From contig NC_058191.1 in assembly GCF_907165205.1 (NCBI RefSeq), forward strand, positions 28,104,064 to 28,168,063: a stretch of DNA of 64,000 nucleotides. Direction: 5' to 3'. The position numbers were made by a program, and so were the translations under genes. The stretch's first letter is position 1; every line of letters begins with the position of its first letter. Below the pieces are notes generated by a model. That model was not told where the DNA came from. It did not search any database and was given only the letters and a program-made list of their open reading frames with translations. Below, piece after piece: positions 45,670 to 55,942 of the stretch. Source of the DNA: Coccinella septempunctata (taxonomy: Eukaryota > Arthropoda > Insecta > Coleoptera > Coccinellidae).

Positions 45670-45736
45670 GTGAATCTCCAGGCCTACTACTTGTGTACTA
45701 AAATACTAGGAAAATATATGATTTAAATATTTGAAT
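45670..45736 (+). repeat. Inverted duplicate of 48719-48784, arm 1
   Basis: TGAATCTCCAGGCCTACTAC, TTGTGTACTAAAATACTAGG and AAAATATATGATTTAAAT appear here and, as the reverse complement with few changes, at 48719-48784. The two arms lie 3 kb apart and bracket mariner copy 4. Confidence 0.8.
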
Positions 45737-45923
45737 TGAGCTCCATTCACTCCATTAGAATAAAAAAACTTGACTCTAAAATTGTAGGTACATTTTGTGA
45801 GGTCCCTGATGTTGAGCACATTATACGTAAAAATCTGAGAATCTGATGCATTGAGATTTCTGGCTCTCATCCACGTTTATAAAGGAAAAACTTTGTTTTC
45901 TTATTGCCTTCCATTAAATTTCA

Positions 45924-47178
45924 CAAGGATGTATTGATATCTAGTTAGCCTAAACCAGTTCCATGTATAAAAAAATATTGCATTACAATAGCAATGAACA
46001 AAAACTCATTAGAAGTATCAGTGTGAAGTTTGAGGTCAAAAAAGTAAACCAGAGTTACGAAATAAAGAAAGAAGATGTCCAACGAAATTGTGAAAATCGA
46101 AAAATTGTAGTATCGAGCCATCGTCAGGGTTAAGAGGTAAGCAGATTTTCGAAGGTATGATTGAATACCCTTAGTGATCAATGTCCTTCGTATGCGACCG
46201 TGAAAAATTGGACTGCAAGCTTCAAAAGAGGTAAATTTTCCATTGAAGATGATGACCGATCGGGAAGGCCAGTTTCTGTGGCAGTCCCCGAAAATTTCGA
46301 TGCAGTTCATGACATGATTATATCAGACCGTCGAATTGGGCTAAAACGGATATCTGAAGCAGTGAATATTTCATACGAACGAGTTCATCATATAGTTCAC
46401 GTAAATTGGGACATGAGAAAAATTGCTGCAAAATGGGTCCCCAAATGTTTGAAACTTGACCAAAAGCGAGCAAGGGTAGAAGCATCGCGTTCAATCTGTG
46501 CTCGATTTGAAAACGATGTAGACTTCTTAAGCCGAATTGTTACTATGGATGAGACTTGGGTACATTTCTGCGATCCAGAAACAAAGCAACAATCGATGGA
46601 ATGACGACACACTGGTTCTCCAAGACCTAAGAAGTTTCGTGTCCAAAAATCTGCTGGAAAAGTTCTTGCTTCAATTTTTTGGGAGTGCCATGGAGTAATC
46701 ATGATTGAATTTTTGGATAAAGGTAGAACAATAACCGGAGATTACTATTCGACATTACTGACCAGTCTACGGGAAAAAATTAAAGAGAAAAGACGCGGAA
46801 AGCTATCCAAAAATGATTTGTTTTTGCAGGACAACGCCCCTGCAGACAAATCTCAAAAATTCGTGATTTAGGATTTGATTTACTAGAACACCCCTCTTAT
46901 TCACCAGATTTGACTCCATCCGACTATCATCTTCTTTCTCAACTGAAAAAAAGTTTAAAAGGTTGTAAATTTTCTTCCAACGAGGAGGTAATGAAAGCTG
47001 TTGAGGTCAGGTTTGCAGAGCAAGAAGAAACATTTTTCTTGAAAGGTCTAGAGACGTTGCAGGTTCGCTGTAATAAATGTATTCAATTAAGAGAAGAATA
47101 TGTTGAGTAATAAAATATTTTGACATTGAAATTTTGTTTGATTCTATAGTAGGCTAAGAGTTTTTCAATATATCCTCG
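45924..47178 (+). mobile_element. mariner (DD34D) element, copy 4, 1255 bp, nearly full length
   Basis: The best-preserved copy. The right tip CGAGGATATATTGA (other strand) has TA after it (47179-47180). The left tip CAAGGATGTATTGAT has one change, and the TA before it has become CA. The inner tip blocks CTAGTTAGCCTA and TAGTAGGCTAAGA match copy 1. Confidence 0.93.
46075..47110 (+). pseudogene. mariner transposase relic, copy 4
   Basis: The start is ATG 46075 (MSNEIVKIEKL), then TAG. A frame from about 46161 to 46604 covers the HTH half: PSYATVKNWTASFKRGKFSI, RRIGLKRISEAVNISYERVH and the linker, then the first catalytic D in IVTMDETWVHFCD. It ends at TGA 46603-46605, where a G-to-A change converts the Trp codon of MEWRHSG. 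Downstream are VLASIFWECHGVIMIEFLDK, FLQDNAPADKS with the second D, and, after a deletion of codons inside AHKSHVAM, PSDYHLLSQLKKSLKGC with the third D, up to ...REEYVE TAA 47110. Several independent lesions show it has been dead for long. Confidence 0.92.
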
Positions 47179-47489
47179 TATTTTGAATATTTGTTAGTTC
47201 TGTTAGCGAACATCTAAGTGAAAAAGGTGTTCCCGATGCGTGTGGAATTGATCGATTTGTAGGTACTACTCAACTGCCAAAAGTTCGAAGGGTACTGCAA
47301 GAATTTTCTACCAGACTCATCCTGATCATGACCATCTTCTTCGACATAAATACGTTTAATCTTTACTGGAAAAATTCATAAAGACTGGTTCAGATTTCAA
47401 ATCACAATCGAAGTCGCCAAAGATGAAGCTCCAGTTGCTTAAATCCTAACTGCCATCAGTCAATAAGAAAATTGCCAAAAGCTTCTGGA

Positions 47490-47700
47490 GTTTGAATATG
47501 ATGGGTATCCAGAATTCTCCACAAATACAAGTATCATCCTCATGAAATAAAGCTCGTCCAAGACTCGAATGAAGAGCATTCGGATTGACGTCTAGAATTT
47601 TGTGAAGAAAACTCGGAAGAAATATCAGACGTCCTGACAGGTCACCAGACTTGGCGTCTCTTAGGGGTGACACCCACCTCAAAACTGAAATCTATCTAAC
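47490..47700 (+). pseudogene. mariner-superfamily transposase fragments, second family (relic)
   Basis: Two plus-strand pieces are readable. The first is HKYKYHPHEIKLVQDSNEEH followed by RLEFCEE, matching the phrase KYHPYKIxLVQEL...RxxFCE that precedes the catalytic core in one group of Tc1/mariner-superfamily transposases. The second, about 47625-47690, reads RSPDLASLRGDTHLKTEIYL, corresponding to RSPDLTPLDFFLWGHLKxxVY at the third acidic residue. The core between them is deleted. It is not the same family as the five DD34D copies. The minus-strand frame over it is a shadow. Confidence 0.65.
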
Positions 47701-48718
47701 TGGAATATGGAAAACTTAGGAACTTAGGCTAGGAGAGTTTCATACTCCTGAAAATACAGCGCTAGCACCAGCCATAGAGGCTAATTGCGATACCTCTTAC
47801 TTTTTGAAGACTGTTTGTGACATTTCGGATTTCGAAACATCTTTTCATTGTTTGCTTTCATCAAATTCGTATCCTTAATCATGTACGACATGCCAATAGT
47901 AGTGGGTACGACAAAGAAAAATATGTCCCGCATTCATAAATTGGAGAAAATGGGTTTTAGCGCTAATTCACTACTGCCACCTAGACTAAACAAGGTCACC
48001 GGTCAGCAGGCACCATTTAACCCGAAGAACTACCGGTTGTCGCCAAAAAAACTGTTTATCTTCTTCGGAAGGTTAGCGACTTTTTAAATTTTTTTATTGG
48101 ATCCCAACGTTCGGGTTGTGAATTATGGTGGGATTCAGGTTTCCTGCTGTATTATTCCTAATTGATGGCATGAATATTGGGCAGTTCCCAATGGAAAAAA
48201 TCCCAGTCCGTTGAGTTGTCATTATGTTAATTCGGAATTAATGGAATTGATTTGTTACTTCATCTATATGCTGGGGGAACTTAACCAATATAAATACATC
48301 TTCCATTCAACAAAAGAAAAAGTAAAACCCCGTCTGAAAATCCCATAAACGAATAAAAATCCACATCAGGCCGTTCGCCCATCTCTTTTTTTCTACCAAA
48401 GATAAATAAAAACAACAAACATTACCGTATGTTGTGGTTTGATTTGCATGACACTGACGTAGGCAGGGTGTACTTGATTGAATGGATAATCGTGAAACAT
48501 AGCGAAGAGCTATTGCTGCTCTGGAAGAAAAGCAAAATTTTTTTTACATTTGTTATGTTATGTATTATACAGTGGTTTTGAAAAGTAACGAACAAATGAA
48601 ATATTATTGAAACTGAAAAAACTTTTTGTTTCGAACAAAGGCACTTTTCGACATACGACCCATATTTGTTAATAATCGATTTCAAGTTTTATCTGGCAGT
48701 AATATACAAAATATTCTC
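47701..48718. other. No supported feature
   Basis: AT-rich DNA with short frames of no recognisable content. Confidence 0.3.
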
Positions 48719-48784
48719 GATTATTTAAATCATATATTTTCCTAGTATTTTAGTACACAAGTAGCAGGCCAGGAGATTCACCCT
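48719..48784 (-). repeat. Inverted duplicate of 45670-45736, arm 2
   Basis: Reverse complement of arm 1 with few mismatches. It ends at the TA where mariner copy 5 is inserted, so copy 5 landed at or in this repeat. Confidence 0.8.
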
Positions 48785-48786
48785 TA

Positions 48787-49642
48787 CGAGGATATATCGA
48801 AAAATTCCTAGAGTACTATAGAACCAAACAAAATTTCAATGTCAAATTATTTTATTACTCAACATATTCTCCTCTAAACTGGATACATTTATTACAAGCG
48901 AACCTGCAACGTCTCTAGACCTCTCAAAAAAATGTTTCTTCTTGCTCTGCAAACCAGACCTCAACAGCTTTTATTACCTCCTCGTTGGAAGAAAATTTAC
49001 GACCTTTTAAACTTTTTTTCAGTTAAGGAAAGAGATGATAGTCGGATGGAGCCAAATCTGGTGAATTGAGGAGGGGTGTTCTAGTAACTCAAACCCTAAA
49101 TCACGAATTTTCTGCATGGCAACATGAGATTTGTGTGCAGGGGCGCTGTCCTGCAACAAAACACCTTTGGATAACTTTCCGCGTCTTTTCTCTTTAATTT
49201 TTCCCGTAGATTGGTCAGTAATGTCGAATAGTAATCTCCGGTTATTGTTCTACCCTTCTCCAAAAAATCAATCATGAATACTCCAGCGCAATTCCAACAG
49301 ACTGAAGTTGAAGAACTTTTCCAGCAGATTTTTGGACACGAAAATTTCTAGGTCTTGGAGAACCAGAGTGTCGTCAGTCCATCGATTATTGCTCTGTTTC
49401 TCTATCGTAGAAATTTACAAAAGTCTCATCCACAGTAACAATTCGTTTCAAGAAGTCAACATCGTTTTCAAATCAAGCACAGATCGAACGCGATGCTTCT
49501 ACCCTTGCACGCTTTTGGTCAACATTCAAACAATTGGGGGATCCATTTTGCAGCAATTTTCCTCATGACCAAATTAACGTGAACTATATGATGAACGCGT
49601 TCGTATGAAATATTCAGTGATTCATATATCCGGTTTAGCCCT
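48787..49642 (-). mobile_element. mariner (DD34D) element, copy 5, 5'-truncated
   Basis: The 3' tip CGAGGATATATCGA follows TA (48785-48786). Homology to the other copies runs through the C-terminal and middle coding region (on the minus strand FLEKGRTI-like, TMDETFVNF-like at about 49415, and the HTH phrase ISYERVHHIVHVNLVMRK at about 49560-49620). It stops near 49642, just inside the HTH region. The 5' tip, start codon and first HTH are absent. Frameshifts break what remains. Confidence 0.85.
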
Positions 49643-50196
49643 GACTCTTCCTGAAATAACCTATGAAAATATAAACTTGTGTATTGAAGCACCTGAAATA
49701 TTCCTCGAAATATTACATTCAGCTCGTTCAGACAGCTGAACAAAATGTTTACCTACATTTTCAAAACTACCTCCTCTATGTAACATACACGAAGTGTATT
49801 TTTTGGATAAAATCATTCTTCATGCGCACAGATGCGAAGTCACGAAGAAAGCAAACCGTTAATCACTGCCGTTTGTTGTTCTTGACCACGACACAAAATC
49901 TGGTTGTAAAAGCTTCTAAAGTCACCATGATTACACCATCGAAAAAGCTGCTTTGTATACAGCACCTCTTCATTCAATTGTTTTTCAATTGAAAGAGGCA
50001 TTATTATGCTGGCAAAATGAGTATTGTCTTATTGATATACCCTATCTTGATTGGACTGTTACGAGCTAGTTGCTAATAAATTTGCTGGTTTGCCCGGTTT
50101 GTGAGCTTCAGTGAATCTATTCGATAAACTTAATGGACTGATAACTGGTCATTTCAGTTGCTGAGGCCTGTCCGGAAAGAAAAACTCCCAATAAAC
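49643..50196. other. No supported feature
   Basis: AT-rich DNA. A 102-codon plus-strand frame (49684-49992) shows no domain. Confidence 0.3.
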
Positions 50197-50368
50197 TTGG
50201 CATTTTTTCCAAATAATGGTTTTGTGACTAAATCGTGGACCTAGAAACCTGTGAAAAATCCTTTTATATCCTCAAATAGTTGACTTTCTTATTAACAATA
50301 ACAGGATTTTTCACAGGTTTCTAGGTCCACGATTCAGTCACAAAACCATTATTTGGAAAAAATGCCAA
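50197..50368. repeat. Palindrome with 65-bp arms beside the Penelope-like relic
   Basis: Arm 50197-50261 (TTGGCATTTTTTCCAAATAA ... GTGAAAAATCC) is a near-perfect reverse complement of 50304-50368, with a 42-bp spacer. Only about one or two mismatches are seen, such as GACTAAATC versus GACTGAATC. It lies directly downstream, in the minus-strand sense, of the hammerhead-like motif and the Penelope-like coding relic. This fits an end-repeat (pLTR) junction of a Penelope element, or a separate young MITE. Confidence 0.8.
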
Positions 50369-50371
50369 CTA

Positions 50372-50401
50372 GTTTCAACTTCGATTTGAAATCTTCATCA
50401 G
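50372..50401 (-). ncRNA. Hammerhead-ribozyme-like core, degenerate, in a Penelope-like tail
   Basis: On the minus strand the order is CTGATGA (50401-50395), 18 nt, GAAAC (50376-50372). CTGATGA and GAAA are the two invariant boxes of the hammerhead core. Penelope-like elements are known to carry hammerhead motifs in their terminal repeats, and the relic of such an element lies 300 bp upstream on the same strand. The 18-nt spacer (AGATTTCAAATCGAAGTT) does not form a convincing stem II in the standard register, so an active ribozyme is unlikely. Confidence 0.4.
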
Positions 50402-50689
50402 GGCTCTGAAATGGTACAACATGAACTACAATAATTTTAAAATTATATAAACACACAATACTTAGGTAAGGAAACTTGTTCGGAAAATTGTGAGAATTAT
50501 CAACTTACATTTTCACTTTGTGTGGTTCCGTTGGTTTTGGAGATGACAACAACTGCTTTCATGGAAGACTTTGAAAAGACAGAGGTCAACAAATTAGATG
50601 TTTTGGAGTATGCGCGGATCATGATGCCAAATTACACACATAGGGTTGGACAACAAACTTCTATATAAGTATTCTAAATTTTTCCAAAT

Positions 50690-51090
50690 AAATAGTATTA
50701 CGCAGTATTCAAATTCTCTATGTAGATTTCGTTTCGTTTATTGATGGAATTTTTTTCCTGCTTTATACATATCATTTCATCCAATAACCGTTTTTTTAAA
50801 TTTGTTTGCCTACCTAATATTCCCACTGAGCCAGGATCGAAATCAAAGAAATGAAGAAGATTTTTCACATATTCCGCTAATGGCGTATTATTTTCTTTTT
50901 TTTTTTTCATAAAGGATTGAGGCTGTTAAGGGAGGCTCTGTTGTATTCAGAAATTCGGTCTTTAAAGTAGCGACTAGTTTGTCCAATATATGTTGCTGTT
51001 TGCACAGATGTTTTGTCAGATTTGAATGCAGTTTTACTTACTTTTAGTTTTTTCTTCTTGTGGTCTGTGCTGCTCAGGTTCAGAATTTTC
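50690..51090 (-). pseudogene. Penelope-like element, GIY-YIG endonuclease end (relic)
   Basis: Minus strand, in order: LSSTDHKKKKLKVSKTAFKS, then TYIGQTSRYFKDRISEY. The latter is the YIG box with the conserved R-x-x-x-H/Y motif of GIY-YIG endonucleases. After a frameshift come NNTPLAEYVKNLLHFFDFDP, TNLKKRLLDEMICIKQEKNS and INKRNEI. This is the usual C-terminal pattern of Penelope retroelements (S-ALSEH...H-F-D...KRL-EM-I...N-INK), whose endonuclease opens target DNA for reverse transcription. The RT domain that should precede it was not found in 51100-51900, so the copy is 5'-truncated or decayed. Confidence 0.75.
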
Positions 51091-51986
51091 TTTATGAATT
51101 TGGTGGGATATTATTTTTATCTGATGATTTTATTTTAATGATGCTTTTTTCGTGAAATTCATTATTCATATTCATAGGTCTCATCATTATTCATCGTTCT
51201 GATTAACAGGCATTTAACCTCACTTCAGTAGATACCATACTAGTGTTTGGTATTATTAGTAGTTTTAATGTTTTAAAGACCTTTGTGAGATTGGAAAATT
51301 TAGTGATGGCAGGTTCTTTTAGGTGTGATGGTATAACAGAATCTTATTTTGTCTAATTGAGTTCTTGTAATATCACTAGACCGAAATGAACCTCTCATCA
51401 CTAAATTTTCGAATTTAATAGTGATGGAAGGATTAGTGAAAACATACTGGATGGATTAATCTCAAGAAATCCACCAGTTTTCTAAACGACAACTGTCAAA
51501 ACATTGGAAGTGACTTCTGAAACTATAGCACAAAATTCACGGCAGTATCCATTAGTTAGAATTTTCGAACTGATAACGAATGATGGTTGCTGATTAAGCT
51601 CAGAAATCGATCATCAGTGAAGGGAAAAACCAACAGGACATTGCCGCACCCAGGAGTAGCACGTGGCAATCCCTCCCCCCTTCAAGCGTCTAAAAGCCAA
51701 CTGATTTTTCCATGCTAAAACCGTAAAAACGCCTCCGGTGTTACTTCCTTCGAGCATGCAGCTATGTGTGCCACCCTATATTTAAAAAAAATATATAACA
51801 TCATTCTGGTGCGCCATTGTTACAAGATCTAGGTATTTACTCTGAAATTATCTGATGAGTGAGCAGGTGTAATTGATTAAAGTTTGTCTAATTCCATTAA
51901 TTGCTTAAAAAATTAAAGGTTATTACATGAGTCAATTCCTAAATCACACATTGCATGTCAATTCAACCTAAGTTCAGATTTTTCAG
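51091..51986. other. No supported feature
   Basis: It may include decayed upstream Penelope sequence. TCACTAAATTTTC occurs twice, facing the same way, at about 51297 and 51398 with complements, a weak local duplication. No RT motifs were readable. Confidence 0.3.
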
Positions 51987-52178
51987 AACGACGAAGATTC
52001 AAAGGAATTTAACTCGGCCTTTCTGGAAACTCAATCAATTCATTTCACACCAAATCATCACGTGAAGGAGCACGAGGACAGTGAGTCCAACTGGACCAAT
52101 TCTAGCTGCTGCAGTCGTCTGGCTTTTATGATCGTTTTAAATGTGACGACGCCATTCCTATTACGGCCACTTTCTTTG
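51987..52178 (+). CDS. Candidate host exon, unrecognised product
   Basis: An acceptor-like CAGATTTTTCAG ends at 51986. The frame from 51987 is open through NDEDSKEFNSAFLETQSIHF, HHVKEHEDSESNWTNSSCCS and RLAFMIVLNVTTPFLL to a possible donor GGTAACC with GT at 52179. That gives 192 bp, exactly 64 codons, phase 0 to 0. The frame stays open to 52301 if unspliced. The piece is acidic and polar and then hydrophobic, like a juxtamembrane region. I recognise no family, and the minus strand is also open here (52058-52339), which weakens the case. Confidence 0.22.
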
Positions 52179-52679
52179 GTAACCTCTGTGATCTTCCTCA
52201 ATTGGCTTGATTGTGTGGATTCGCGGCACATGGGGGGCATCATAAATTTGTGTCGCAAGGTGCTGCTATGTCGCTTCTTCGTCGCTCCTTCCATTACGTA
52301 ATTATGGCATTTACCAAGATAATTATCGGGATGTAGCACAATTTCAACGGTTCAATTACGTGATGTAAAATCTTAACAGCGCTCTTCTTCGTTTTTATGA
52401 GCGATGCAACAGATCAATATGATCAAAGATGCTCCTTTTTGGAAGTGTTGAACTTAAGATTATAGAATTTAGCACGTATAAATTTTTATGGTATTGGCTG
52501 ATAAGTCTCATATTATGCCATTCATAATATGATTGAAACTAATTTCTAACTACATTTGGCGACACCTCTTTCGAAAGACTGAAATAGTATTTCAATCTTA
52601 GAATGCAATGAAAATGTGATGAATTCAAAGAAAATGTAACAAATCTTACCTACCATTAATGGTCGGAGTGGCACAATAT
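52179..52679. other. No supported feature
   Basis: AT-rich DNA between the candidate exon and the retroelement cluster. No motif seen. Confidence 0.3.
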
Positions 52680-54303
52680 TGTGGTCGATTATTATGACTT
52701 TAGCCTTGCGGCTTTCACACTCCTCTCCACAGGAAAATTCACTTATCCCAGATATCTCAGATACCAAAAGGATAAAGCTCTGTTGGAGCCCTTTCCAGGT
52801 TTTCGGGCTCGTGGTGGTGGTCGGGTCCGGGTCGCTCCTTGGCTTCCTGCCGTCGGTTGGATTCCTGCTCCACCCACACTTCCTGTCGGAGCGGACGGTG
52901 TTCCTCTGAATTTCCCATATACTTGCGTAAAGTTCTCGCCGTTCCCAGCAGTACTGCCTTCTGCATGACTCTATAGATAAGAGATGGTCTTGATATCTTT
53001 CAGCTTCTTTTTCACTGTCTCCTGGTTTGTTCCTCGAGATCTCTGTACTTTGAAATTTCTTCGGTGTGCCTATCTGGAAAATTGTTATTATTTGGAATAG
53101 CCACATCGATGAATAGTGCTCTGTCCTCATCCTCATTGAGCAATATGAGGTCTGCTCTAGTGTGGGTTATTTTCCGGTCTGTGAGAACCGTGCGATCCCA
53201 GTAGATGTTCATGCTTGTGATGTTCATTTTCCAATACAGCATCCGGATGGTAATTGTACCATCTTTTTTCGAACTTAAAAATCGTTGATTTCATTTTTAA
53301 TTGATTTTGTTTCAGAGATTGGGAGTGAAAACTCTAAAAAGTTTATGAAGAGATGCAGAATCCTCCCAGAATAAATTTCAATCGATATCTTAAAAATTGT
53401 TGTTTTAGTGCCAATTCTGGGTGAAGAATCTTGGCAACAGCATCATGTCTATTTGTGTACTCCGTGTTCGCGAATTTCTGACATCCCCCGGTGATGTGCT
53501 GGATAGTTTCATGTATCGCACAGCCATAACGACAGCTATCATCCGCCACTAAGGCATCCTTAGCGATATATTTCATGTAGTTCCTTGTTGGAATCACCTG
53601 ATCCTGGATGGCGAGCATGAAGCCCTCTTTCTCAGGAAACAACCTTCCGGAAGTCAACCAGTAATTCGACGCAGATATGTCGATATAATCATGGTTGACC
53701 TCGTTCTGGTGCCTTCCATGCAAAGGTTTGTCAATCAGTTTCTGCATTTTTCTGTCTACAGAGTGTTCGACGGTTTCCAAGTGGTCTTGCTGTAGCTTTA
53801 ACGGTGTAAAACTATCAGCTAAACAAACTACTTGATGGAGTTCTGATGAAGCAGCCTTGCTCAGGAAATATTTTCGAAGTCCTTCAATTTCCTGGAAAAT
53901 AGCTCAACGCCGGGCAAGCGTAGGTATTAATAGCTTTCATCAGATTCTTGCTGTTAAAGCCAGTTCTCATTATCCTTCTCAATCTTCGGGTGAACTCCTC
54001 CGTTAGTTCTTTCTTCATCTGGCTCTGATTCATTTTTTTTCCCTGTTTTATGCCCATATACTTGTATGTGTCTCCTTCCTTTAATGCTTAAATTTCTGCA
54101 CCTTCCTTGAGTTTGAACATACCATCTTCTCTGACTATTTTCCCTCTCGTTATGTTCAGCAGTCGACATTTTTCTACTCCAAACTTCATTTTGATGTATT
54201 CCGAAAATCCTTCCACCATTTTCAGCATCAGTTGCATTTGTTTTTTGGTAGATGCGAAGGGTTTCAAATCGTCCGTGTAAAGGAGATGATTCAGTTTCAT
54301 CAT
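52680..54303 (-). pseudogene. RLE-type LINE (R2/R4-like), 3' half of the ORF (relic)
   Basis: Minus strand, N to C: LLYTDDLKPFAS (54282-54247; YTDD is the RT catalytic box), then FGVEKCRLLNITRGK and ELTEEFTRRLRRIM. Next come KPLHGRHQNEVN and SGRLFPEKEGFMLAIQDQVI. Then the zinc motif C-x3-C-x7-H-x4-C (CRYGCAIHETIQHITGGC). Then the restriction-like endonuclease: IYWDRTVLTDRKITHTRADL followed 14 residues later by D in FIDVAIP, as in the (K/R)PDx12-14D signature with Pro changed to Ala. The tail QKAVLLGTARTLRKYMG follows. Such elements usually target specific sites with this nuclease. Frameshifts at about 53780-53950 and 53250-53340 break it. Confidence 0.82.
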
Positions 54304-55490
54304 ATTGAATCAAAATTCAAATCAAAATTCAAATTATTTTCATTATACAAGTCATAAAAGAAGAGGTATGGTATCCATAAACCCAAAATAACATCAATAC
54401 GAAATGCATGTAACCGTGAACAAAAGAATGAAAAATAAAACAGAAATTGCATTACATCAATAGAAAGATAAACAGAAGAAATATCCAACGATGCAAAAGC
54501 CAACCGTCGTATCCATGATTGAAGTCTTCGACTGAAGCTGCATAGACAAGTCCTTCAGGAAGCTTGTTCCAAATGTCGAAAACTCTATTGTTCAAAAAAA
54601 TTTTGTCTCTGAGATGCTCGGAAATCTTCACTTCTCAGTTTAAATGAATGGCCTCGTAAATTATTTTTGTTGAGTGTGAAGGAATCGCGAACATCGTTGA
54701 CGAAACGTCCATAAAGGGCATGGAATGTATAGACCATATCTCCCAGAGTTCTCCTCTCCTCGAAGTAAGGATCAAATTAAAATCTGCAACCTTTCCTCAT
54801 ACGTAGGACGAACGAATTCGTATTGAAAGCGAGATACCCAACGTTGAACTGATTCTAGGGTATGCTCATTTGCTGTAGAAGGCCAACGAGGGCACCAAGC
54901 ATGCCCCTCATACTCAGTAATAGGTCGTATGTAGCACCTATAAAGTAGGTTTTGGCGTCACAGCAGGATTTCAGCAAGATAAAACCTTCTTGTTTTGCTT
55001 TAGTCGCTACAGACGAAACGTTCTGGGAGCAAGATATGTCACTCCTAACGATAACACCAAGGTCGAAGTGACGTGAAACTGAACACAGAGTACCGTCTAT
55101 GATGTAATCTAAAGTTATAGTAAAATATCGAGCATTTATCCATGTTCAGTGGCAACATCCAAGTTGAACACCACTGAATCAGCGTTTAAGTCTTCTTGGT
55201 GGTTGATGCAGTTGAGGGAAGGATTATTATACCTACAGTTTGGTATCATCCGCGAAAAGAAGACAAGTAGACTCTATAACACGTGGCAAATCAGAACAGA
55301 AGTATAAATTAAAAATGGGATTGGTCCTGAGACCGTACCCTGAGGTACACCAGTCGTGACTGGTTTATCTGAAGAAGAGAACGCATCTCCTACACTTACA
55401 CGAGAAGTTCTATCTGAAATTAAAGCTGCAATCCAATCCAGAACTCTATACCTCGGACCCCACTAGGTATGCCACAATCGTAAACTTTGG
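54304..55490 (-). pseudogene. CR1-like LINE reverse transcriptase, 3' part (relic)
   Basis: The minus strand reads GVPQGTVSGPIPF (about 55350), then YIIDGTLCSVSRHFDLGVIV, GFILLKSCCDAK, RRGELWEIWSIHSMPFMD, GHSFKL, DKIFLNNRVFDIWNKLPEGL and VYAASVEDFNHGYDGWLL. The order RT box, thumb, then the R-x-F-x-N-R-V-x-x-x-W-N-x-L-P segment is characteristic of CR1/Jockey-group elements. The 3' tail at 54305-54340 repeats TTTGAATTTTGA, the microsatellite-type end typical of CR1-like LINEs. Many frame changes. It abuts the RT box of the RLE-type LINE, so it probably inserted into or next to it. Confidence 0.8.
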
Positions 55491-55494
55491 TCTA

Positions 55495-55942
55495 TTGTGG
55501 TATACTTCTTCTTCTTATTCTTCAGCCCTCTTCCACCAAGTTTCGTATATAGGCCTCTCCCAGTTTCTTCCATGCTATGCTCCTCTGTCTTTTGCTGTTC
55601 TCAATCATTGTTCTCCGGCTTCAACAACTACATATCTCTTTCTAGGTCTTCCTAAGTTTCGCTTTGTTCTCCATGTTGTCGATTTATCTGTTAATTTTTC
55701 GTTTCACTTCTTTTTCCGGTGTAAACGCAATATAGTCCTCCCCATGGCTGTTTCTGTTATTATTCTGTCATTTTTTTTGTTATTGCTATAGTTTCTAGAC
55801 CATAAGTTGCCACTGGTAATATATGTACTGAAAACCGCTGTCGTACGTTTTGTTTTTTAAATGTAGAAGAATATTTGCGACCTACGTTAGGTGTATTAAT
55901 TATTCTCCCAATTTCTAATATTTGGCACACAATTAAGCTCAA
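55495..55942 (-). pseudogene. RTE-like LINE tail (relic)
   Basis: The minus strand reads SVHILPVATYGLETIAITKK, then ITETAMGRTILRL, WRTKRNLGRPRKRY, LRTAKDRGA and WKKLGEAYIRNLVEEG. The phrase G-R-P-x-x-R-W, then AQDRxxWKxxGEAY, closes the ORF of RTE-clade elements. Stops and frameshifts are frequent. Only the last 150 codons or so remain. Confidence 0.7.
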
